Shown: positions 6,354 through 11,378 of the stretch, piece after piece | Numbering within the stretch: the first letter of the stretch is position 1 | How the letters are laid out: every line of letters begins with the position of its first letter | Source: Prolixibacteraceae bacterium | GTDB lineage: Bacteria > Bacteroidota > Bacteroidia > Bacteroidales > Prolixibacteraceae | Length of the DNA: 11,378 nt | Direction of reading: 5' to 3' | NCBI GenBank assembly: GCA_016788685.1 | Contig: JAEUSS010000197.1 | Location: 1 to 11,378, forward strand | Program-made: the position numbers and the translations under genes | Notes under the pieces: generated by a model | The model's database searches: none | The model's input: the letters and a program-made list of their open reading frames with translations, nothing else | What the model was told of the DNA's origin: nothing

Positions 6354-7958
6354 ATGTCCAAATTCACTTACCAAAAACCATTCCCTATTAAAAAAGATAC
6401 CACTGCGTATCGGCTTTTAACTAAAGATTTTGTATCGACCGTTGAGTTTGACGGGCGTAAGATTTTGAAAGTTGCTCCTGAAGGCCTTGAGTTGCTGGCT
6501 AGAGAGGCATTTGCTGATGTTTCTTTTTACCTGAGAGCTTCCCATCTCGAAAAACTGGCAAAAATACTGCAGGATCCTGAAGCGACAGACAATGATCGCT
6601 TTGTGGCGCATACCATGCTGCTTAATCAGGTGGTATCTGCTGAAGGTGAACTGCCAACCTGCCAGGACACCGGCACGGCCATTGTTATGGGAAAGAAGGG
6701 TGAAGATGTTTATACAGGCGTGAATGATGCCGAATTTCTTTCAAAAGGAATTTTCGACACTTATCAGGAGCGCAACCTTCGTTATTCGCAGGTTGTTCCG
6801 TTCAATATGTTCGACGAAAAAAATACCGGAAATAACCTTCCGGCACAGATTGATATATATTCAGAAAAAGGGAATGCCTACGAGTTCCTGTTTATAACCA
6901 AAGGTGGTGGTTCAGGCAACAAAACCTACCTGTATCAGCAAACCAAGTCGTTACTTACCGAAGAAAACCTGACAAAATTCGTTAAGGAAAAAATTATGGA
7001 CCTGGGAACTTCGGCTTGTCCTCCATACCATTTGGCTCTTGTCATCGGCGGAACATCAGCCGAAGCAACGTTGGCTACTGTTAAAAAGGCATCTGCCGGA
7101 TATCTGGATCATTTACCAACCGAGGGAAATGAAGGCGGACAGGCTTTCCGGGATCTGGAATGGGAAGCCAAGATTGAAAAAATTGCGCAGGAATGTGGTC
7201 TGGGCGCTCAGTTCGGAGGTAAATACTTTGTTCACGATGTGCGCGTGATTCGTTTGCCTCGTCACGCGGCTTCTTGTCCGGTTGGTTTGGGAGTGAGCTG
7301 TTCTGCCGACCGTAACATTAAAGCGAAAATTACTGAAGACGGAATTTTCCTCGAAGAACTGGAGAAGAATCCGGCCCGTTTCCTGCCAGCCGCGGCTCCG
7401 CATATGCAACCCGCTGTTGATATTGATCTGGATCAGCCGATGGAAGAGGTTCTGAAAATTTTATCTCAGTATCCGATCAAAACCAGGCTGAACCTTTCCG
7501 GAACGCTGATTGTAGCCCGTGATATGGCTCACCTTCGCCTGAAGGAAATGCTGGATGCCGGTCAGCCCATGCCCGAATACCTGAAACGTTATCCGGTTTA
7601 TTATGCCGGACCTGCCAAAACCCCGAAAGGCATGGCCTCCGGAAGTTTTGGGCCAACAACGGCCGGGCGTATGGATCCGTATGTTGATTTCTTTATGAGC
7701 CTGGGCGGTTCGAAAATTATGGTTGCCAAAGGAAACCGTACGCAGCAAGTAACTGATGCCTGCAAGAAATGGGGAGGTTTCTACCTCGGATCTATCGGCG
7801 GACCTGCAGCAATTCTGGCAAAACAGAGTATTAAATCAAGCGAAGTGATTGATTTTGAGGAGTTAGGTATGGAGGCTATCCGCAAAATACGCATTGAGAA
7901 CTTCCCCGCTTTTATTATTGTTGATGATAAAGGAAACGATTTCTTCAAGCAACTGTAA
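6354..7958 (+). CDS. fumarate hydratase, class I (iron-sulfur type)
   Basis: Class I fumarases interconvert fumarate and malate in the TCA cycle using an oxygen-sensitive [4Fe-4S] cluster. The 534-residue product is the single-chain form, with the alpha part (about 1-320) fused to the beta part (about 330-534), close to the E. coli FumA/FumB length. The three cluster cysteines are all visible: Cys103 in PTCQDTGTA, Cys222 in GTSACPPYH, and Cys308 in [13 protein letters not shown]. The beta part keeps [12 protein letters not shown] (430-441) and the [11 protein letters not shown] and [10 protein letters not shown] blocks. Assignment as fumarase rather than tartrate dehydratase rests on overall likeness. 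The gene stands alone between two terminators with its own promoter, and a palindrome in the leader may regulate it. The ATG at 6354 is preceded by AAG and an A-rich leader. Confidence 0.94.
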   Translation: MSKFTYQKPFPIKKDTTAYRLLTKDFVSTVEFDGRKILKVAPEGLELLAREAFADVSFYLRASHLEKLAKILQDPEATDNDRFVAHTMLLNQVVSAEGELPTCQDTGTAIVMGKKGEDVYTGVNDAEFLSKGIFDTYQERNLRYSQVVPFNMFDEKNTGNNLPAQIDIYSEKGNAYEFLFITKGGGSGNKTYLYQQTKSLLTEENLTKFVKEKIMDLGTSACPPYHLALVIGGTSAEATLATVKKASAGYLDHLPTEGNEGGQAFRDLEWEAKIEKIAQECGLGAQFGGKYFVHDVRVIRLPRHAASCPVGLGVSCSADRNIKAKITEDGIFLEELEKNPARFLPAAAPHMQPAVDIDLDQPMEEVLKILSQYPIKTRLNLSGTLIVARDMAHLRLKEMLDAGQPMPEYLKRYPVYYAGPAKTPKGMASGSFGPTTAGRMDPYVDFFMSLGGSKIMVAKGNRTQQVTDACKKWGGFYLGSIGGPAAILAKQSIKSSEVIDFEELGMEAIRKIRIENFPAFIIVDDKGNDFFKQL

Positions 7959-8014
7959 CCAGATAAAAGTGTAAAGTAAGAGGCAGAGGTATTTTATTGT
8001 TTTGCCCGATATCG

Positions 8015-8053
8015 GAAAGGCAGGTGATTAGAATTCATCTGCCTTTCTCTTTT
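8015..8053 (+). terminator. intrinsic terminator after fumarase
   Basis: GAAAGGCAGGTGA (8015-8027) pairs with TCATCTGCCTTTC (8035-8047) over 13 bases with one G-U wobble and a 7-base loop. TCTTTTAT follows. It lies 56 bases after the fumarase stop and isolates that gene from the ABC transporter gene. Confidence 0.82.
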
Positions 8054-8091
8054 ATAGGTGGTTAGCGGTCTTTCCGGCTTTTATTGTTGCC

Positions 8092-8158
8092 TTTTGGCTT
8101 GTTTTCCTGAACCGAAGCTCCTTTGGGCTGTTTATCTGCGTGTAAGAAAAAGCCAAAA
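8092..8158. repeat. 9-bp inverted repeat in the ABC transporter leader
   Basis: TTTTGGCTT (8092-8100) and AAGCCAAAA (8150-8158) are perfect inverted copies 49 bases apart. The right arm ends 8 bases before the ATG at 8167. Between them AGCTC and GGGCT can form a small hairpin around CTTT. In RNA the long stem could cover the ribosome binding region, but the arms are AT-leaning and may match by chance. Confidence 0.35.
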
Positions 8159-8166
8159 TTTTCAGG

Positions 8167-9942
8167 ATGATTGAAGTTGACAAGAAAAAGGTAACCCGCG
8201 AAGGCCTTCGCAATGCATTCAAGTTATATCGCTACATAAAACCTTTCCGGCGCGAGTATTTTATCGGCATGTTTTTTTTGCTCGGATCGAGTGTAGCCAG
8301 CCTGGTCTTTCCGAAGCTGCTGGGCGAGCTGGTTAATTCCGGAAACAGAGAGCTGGCGGCTCGCAGTTTAAATCAAATTGCTCTTTTGCTGGGGATTGTG
8401 TTGGTTATTCAATCGGTATTCTCCTATTTCCGGATTGTATTGTTTGTGAACGTAACCGAAAAGACATTGGCTTTTCTGCGTCAGGATACCTATAACCACC
8501 TCATTAAATTGCCGTTGAAGTTTTTTGATAAACGCAGGGTTGGAGAATTGAACAGCCGTATCTCGGCTGACATTATTTTGCTTCAGGAAACACTGACCAC
8601 CACTTTGGCCGAGTTTATCCGGCAGATCATCATTATTGTTGGGGGGATAGCATTATTGGCTATAACTTCGCTGAAACTGACTCTTTTTATGCTGGCCGTC
8701 TTACCGGGAATCATGATTCTGGCACGTATCTTCGGAAAGTTTATCCGGAAGTTTTCCAAACAGGTTCAGAGTCAGGTGGCCGAGTCGAATACAATTGTTG
8801 AAGAGACTTTACAGGGGATTCAGAGCGTAAAATCGTTCACCAACGAATATTTTGAGATTGCCCGTTACCGGAAGAAAACGGAAGAAATTGCAGCAGTTGG
8901 GATTAAAAGCGGCCGATACAAGGGGGCGTTTTCTGCATTTATCATTTTTGGTTTATTTGGCGCTTTAGTGGCTGTTATCTGGAAGGGGTCGGCGTTGCTG
9001 GCCAGCGGCGAACTGCTTGCCGGCGACTTGTTCTCGTTTGTTATTTATTCGGCTTTTGTGGGCGGTACTATTGGCGGACTGGCATCGGTTTATACCAGTA
9101 TCCAGAAATTTATTGGCGCTACCGAAGACTTATTTGCCATATTTAACGAGCAGGAAGAGGACATTCAGGATGTTGTTTCTCTTGAAAGCGGGGAGAAGCT
9201 TCGGGGCCAGATCGGATTTCAGAATCTCACCTTCGCATACCCGTCTCGCCCTGATGAGAATGTGCTGAAGAATATCGATATCAATATTTCGGCCAACCAG
9301 ATGGTAGCTTTGGTGGGCGCCAGCGGTGCCGGAAAATCAACTGTCGCATCACTGCTGCTTCGTTTGCACGATCCGGTTTCCGGAGCCATTTTGTTCGACG
9401 GGAAGGACAGCCGCGAGTATTCACTTTCGGCGCTTCGAAGCCAGATTGCTCTGGTTCCTCAGGATATTTTCCTCTTCGGAGGAACCATTCGCGAGAACAT
9501 CGCTTACGGCAAACCCAATGCGACCGACGAGGAAATTACGGAAGCAGCACAAAAAGCCAATGCGATGGAGTTTATCAGTCGTTTCCCGGAGCAGATGGAT
9601 ACGCTGGTCGGAGAACGGGGAACACAACTTTCGGGCGGACAGCGGCAACGAATTGCCATTGCCCGTGCGGTGCTGAAAAATCCTAAAATACTGATTCTTG
9701 ACGAGGCTACTTCGTCGCTCGACTCGGAGTCGGAACGCCTTGTTCAGGAAGCGCTCGAGCGCCTGATGGCCGGACGTACATCGGTGGTAATCGCTCACCG
9801 CTTGTCAACTGTTCGTAAAGCTGATCAGATTTTAGTACTCGATCAGGGAAAATTGATTGAAACCGGGACACACGAAGAATTGATTCAGGTGCCCAATGGT
9901 ATTTACCGTAACCTGAGTGATTTACAGTTTAATTTACACTGA
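8167..9942 (+). CDS. ABC exporter half-transporter (ABCB/MsbA-like)
   Basis: This 591-residue protein fuses a six-helix membrane domain (about 20-330) to an ATPase domain (about 350-591), the layout of type IV ABC exporters that work as dimers and move lipids, lipopeptides or drugs outward. The ATPase has every core motif: Walker A GASGAGKST (384-392, Lys390), Q-loop Gln432, signature LSGGQ (488-492), Walker B ILILDEATSSLD with catalytic Glu513, and H-loop His544. Membrane helices lie at about 31-54, 70-95, 150-170, 172-190, 255-280 and 288-310. No peptidase domain is attached, so it is not a bacteriocin-type exporter with leader cleavage. It resembles MsbA and related multidrug exporters; the substrate cannot be assigned. 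The ATG at 8167 directly follows CAGG. It is a single gene, not paired with a second half-transporter. Confidence 0.92.
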   Translation: MIEVDKKKVTREGLRNAFKLYRYIKPFRREYFIGMFFLLGSSVASLVFPKLLGELVNSGNRELAARSLNQIALLLGIVLVIQSVFSYFRIVLFVNVTEKTLAFLRQDTYNHLIKLPLKFFDKRRVGELNSRISADIILLQETLTTTLAEFIRQIIIIVGGIALLAITSLKLTLFMLAVLPGIMILARIFGKFIRKFSKQVQSQVAESNTIVEETLQGIQSVKSFTNEYFEIARYRKKTEEIAAVGIKSGRYKGAFSAFIIFGLFGALVAVIWKGSALLASGELLAGDLFSFVIYSAFVGGTIGGLASVYTSIQKFIGATEDLFAIFNEQEEDIQDVVSLESGEKLRGQIGFQNLTFAYPSRPDENVLKNIDINISANQMVALVGASGAGKSTVASLLLRLHDPVSGAILFDGKDSREYSLSALRSQIALVPQDIFLFGGTIRENIAYGKPNATDEEITEAAQKANAMEFISRFPEQMDTLVGERGTQLSGGQRQRIAIARAVLKNPKILILDEATSSLDSESERLVQEALERLMAGRTSVVIAHRLSTVRKADQILVLDQGKLIETGTHEELIQVPNGIYRNLSDLQFNLH

Positions 9943-10003
9943 CCGGCTGAACTGAATCAAAACGATTGCAAGGTTAGCCCTGTTATCTGAGGAAAACTTT
10001 ACG

Positions 10004-10011
10004 TAGCTTTG
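10004..10011 (+). promoter_or_regulatory. candidate -7 box of the 124-residue protein gene
   Basis: TAGCTTTG matches TAnnTTTG exactly, 56 bases before the start codon at 10068. The -33 position has TGTTA rather than TTG. No terminator is visible after the ABC gene, so read-through is also possible. Confidence 0.35.
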
Positions 10012-10067
10012 AAACACGGAGCTTTTGTGCCCGTTTTAAGGCGTTAATCTGTGATAAAAGAGCGATT

Positions 10068-10442
10068 ATGAATCTACCTAACCTGCAAAATAACAACATC
10101 GAATTTTTTTTGAACAAGGAAGATATTGTTCGCGAAACGGCTGCGCAAATCATGAAAGATTTTGGCATGTTTGGCATTGAAATCACTTTCTCAGGAAATG
10201 TCGAAAATGCGTATCACGAGCTGCACGAGCAGTTGATCAATCAGATTTCTGTAAGTCTTGAGCGGGATTACAGCCGTTTGATGGCCGTTTTGTATCAGGT
10301 TGACATTACTGAACGCGAGATTGCAAAAGCACACACCGAATTGCCGCATTACAATGATCTGGAAGTGTTGGCGCATCAGGTCATCTTTCGCGATCTGAAA
10401 AAAGTACTGTTCCGGAGGTATTATAAAACGCAGTCGGAATAG
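10068..10442 (+). CDS. hypothetical protein, 124 residues
   Basis: I do not recognise this protein. It is small, soluble-looking and without signal peptide, membrane helix or cysteine. Composition is balanced, with an acidic-to-neutral N-terminal half containing a short beta-like stretch (FGIEITFSG, about 35-43) and a mainly helical remainder (about 45-80 and 95-120), ending in a basic segment (FRRYYKTQSE). Codon use looks like that of its neighbours, which favours a real gene. It follows the ABC exporter by 125 bases and has a plausible promoter of its own. Its gene runs toward the convergent VOC gene with only 57 bases between them. The layout does not reveal a function; a link to the exporter is possible but unsupported. 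Confidence 0.7.
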   Translation: MNLPNLQNNNIEFFLNKEDIVRETAAQIMKDFGMFGIEITFSGNVENAYHELHEQLINQISVSLERDYSRLMAVLYQVDITEREIAKAHTELPHYNDLEVLAHQVIFRDLKKVLFRRYYKTQSE

Positions 10443-10499
10443 ACCGGTTGCTGAGGTTTGTTTTAGTTGATTTTGGGTAATCTGTTTATTGTTAGTTTT

Positions 10500-10895
10500 T
10501 TATATCTTTTTTGCAAACGCAAAAATGTGCCCGTCGGGGTCAGCGAAGTAGCAGGCCGTGTCACCCCAGTTTCGCTCGTCAATAGGGCTGATTAATTTTG
10601 CCCCGTTTTTTACCGCGTTGTCAAACTCAAGCTGGATATCGTCCACGTAAAAGTAAAGTTCGCACCTTGGAATTCCGTTGCCGGAATCCGGATTTAGTAT
10701 TTTATTTCCCAGGATTTGGGTGATTCCTCTGTTTGGCATCAGGCCAATCCTGCAATTGTCATTCAGTATAAACTCTGTCATTCCCGGAACATCCAGATCT
10801 GCTGGTTGGCGGAATATACCTTGATAGAAATTACGGCTTAACTCCTGATCGTTGACAAACAAAATTGTATGGAGACGTTTTATATGTTCTATCAT
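10500..10895 (-). CDS. VOC-fold (glyoxalase/bleomycin resistance-like) protein
   Basis: The 131-residue product has the two beta-alpha-beta-beta-beta modules of the vicinal oxygen chelate superfamily. The first opens at HTILFVNDQELSRNFYQ (9-25), the second at CELYFYVDDIQLEFDNA (78-94), and the chain ends with the typical WGDTACYFADPDGHIFAFAK (110-129). His9 and Glu79 are the expected places of metal ligands. The last strand has Phe-Ala-Phe-Ala where catalytic members carry a Glu, so a complete metal site is doubtful. It may therefore be a binding protein rather than an enzyme. The ATG at 10895 is clear. The acyl-CoA synthetase gene ends 40 bases upstream on the same strand, so the two may share a transcript. 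Confidence 0.85.
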   Translation of the reverse strand: MIEHIKRLHTILFVNDQELSRNFYQGIFRQPADLDVPGMTEFILNDNCRIGLMPNRGITQILGNKILNPDSGNGIPRCELYFYVDDIQLEFDNAVKNGAKLISPIDERNWGDTACYFADPDGHIFAFAKKI

Positions 10896-10935
10896 ATGAT
10901 TAGTATAGTTTAAGTTTTTGGGTACAAAGGTTATA

Positions 10936-11378
10936 TTAGCTGTACAAGTACCTTTTGATTTTTTGTGTTGCTGTTTTTTGAAAAGGTTCGGCCTGAACCT
11001 GGATGAGCTGCACCTGAGAAAACTTATTCACATTTTGATTCACATAGGTCTGAAGTTCCTTCAACAGTTCATTCATCTTTTCTTCCGCCCGTTTTGATCC
11101 TTTTTCTATCATTTCGGTATATTCAGCTTTCAGTTCTTCCAGATTAAAATGCACTAACGCTACAATCTTTCCTTTTTGCTGCACGACCAGCGATTCCAGT
11201 ACGTTAGGGTAATTATTGATTACTGTTTCAATCTCTTCCGGATAAATATTTTCGCCACTGGCCCCGATGAGCACATTTTTTAAACGGCCACGGATAAACA
11301 GAAAACCATCGTTATCGAATTTGCCCAGATCTCCGGTTTTGAACCAGCCTTCCGGAGTAATCACTTGCGCTGTCAGCG
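10936..11378 (-). CDS. acyl-CoA synthetase (AMP-binding), C-terminal part, cut by window edge
   Basis: Only the C-terminal part of the gene is present; the frame stays open past the GTG at 11364 to the right edge of the window, so this GTG is not the start. The 147 visible codons match the end of the adenylate-forming family that activates fatty or other carboxylic acids as acyl-CoA. The A7 motif GWFKTGDLG, the A8 hinge GRLKNVLIGASGENIYPEEIE region, and the final KTATQKIKR block with the lysine that contacts the adenylate are all visible. A charged helical stretch (EMIEKGSKRAEEKMNELLKE) lies between the hinge and the C-terminus. Fatty acid activation is the most likely role, but substrate choice lies in the missing N-terminal domain. 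Confidence 0.9.
   Translation of the reverse strand, partial: LTAQVITPEGWFKTGDLGKFDNDGFLFIRGRLKNVLIGASGENIYPEEIETVINNYPNVLESLVVQQKGKIVALVHFNLEELKAEYTEMIEKGSKRAEEKMNELLKELQTYVNQNVNKFSQVQLIQVQAEPFQKTATQKIKRYLYS

Noticed and set aside
8167..9942. ABC exporter as part of a bacteriocin or secondary-metabolite cluster
   Set aside because: There is no peptidase domain, precursor peptide or biosynthetic gene nearby; the neighbours are housekeeping or unknown.

Overview
The window reads as chromosomal DNA of a member of the Bacteroidota. Three things point there: several intergenic regions carry the phylum's -7 promoter motif TAnnTTTG, start codons tend to follow A-rich stretches rather than strong GGAGG sites, and the gene families (short PepSY-associated membrane protein, DUF502 protein beside TerC, tRNA-dihydrouridine synthase of this subtype) are typical of it. 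Marinilabiliales or Prolixibacteraceae is my guess at order or family and is not proven. No RNA gene, CRISPR array, insertion sequence or phage gene was found.

Layout. Bases 1-446 are an AT-rich non-coding stretch ending in a good promoter. Then come two tRNA uridine-modifying enzymes in tandem: trhO (447-1478) and a dihydrouridine synthase (1526-2515). After a 164-base gap come a PepSY-associated three-helix membrane protein (2680-3234) and an OB-fold-like lipoprotein (3260-3814), 25 bases apart and probably one unit. A hairpin terminator separates these from a convergent, exported methionine sulfoxide reductase B (4332-3877, minus). Divergent from msrB is a two-gene membrane unit, DUF502 protein plus TerC family protein (4460-6088), closed by a strong intrinsic terminator. 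A single-gene class I fumarase (6354-7958) follows, with its own promoter, a 17-base palindrome in the leader and its own terminator. Next are an ABC exporter half-transporter (8167-9942) and an unrecognised 124-residue protein (10068-10442). The right end is on the minus strand: a VOC-fold protein (10895-10500) and the C-terminal part of an acyl-CoA synthetase (from the window edge to 10936).

How they fit together. Most of the window is core metabolism and maintenance: tRNA wobble and D-loop modification, TCA cycle, oxidised-methionine repair in the envelope, metal ion export (TerC) and lipid or drug export. The pair least explained by known biology is the PepSY-associated membrane protein with the His- and Cys-bearing lipoprotein; it could be a small envelope module for heme or metal handling, but that is inference. 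I saw no convincing defence, mobile or secondary-metabolite system.
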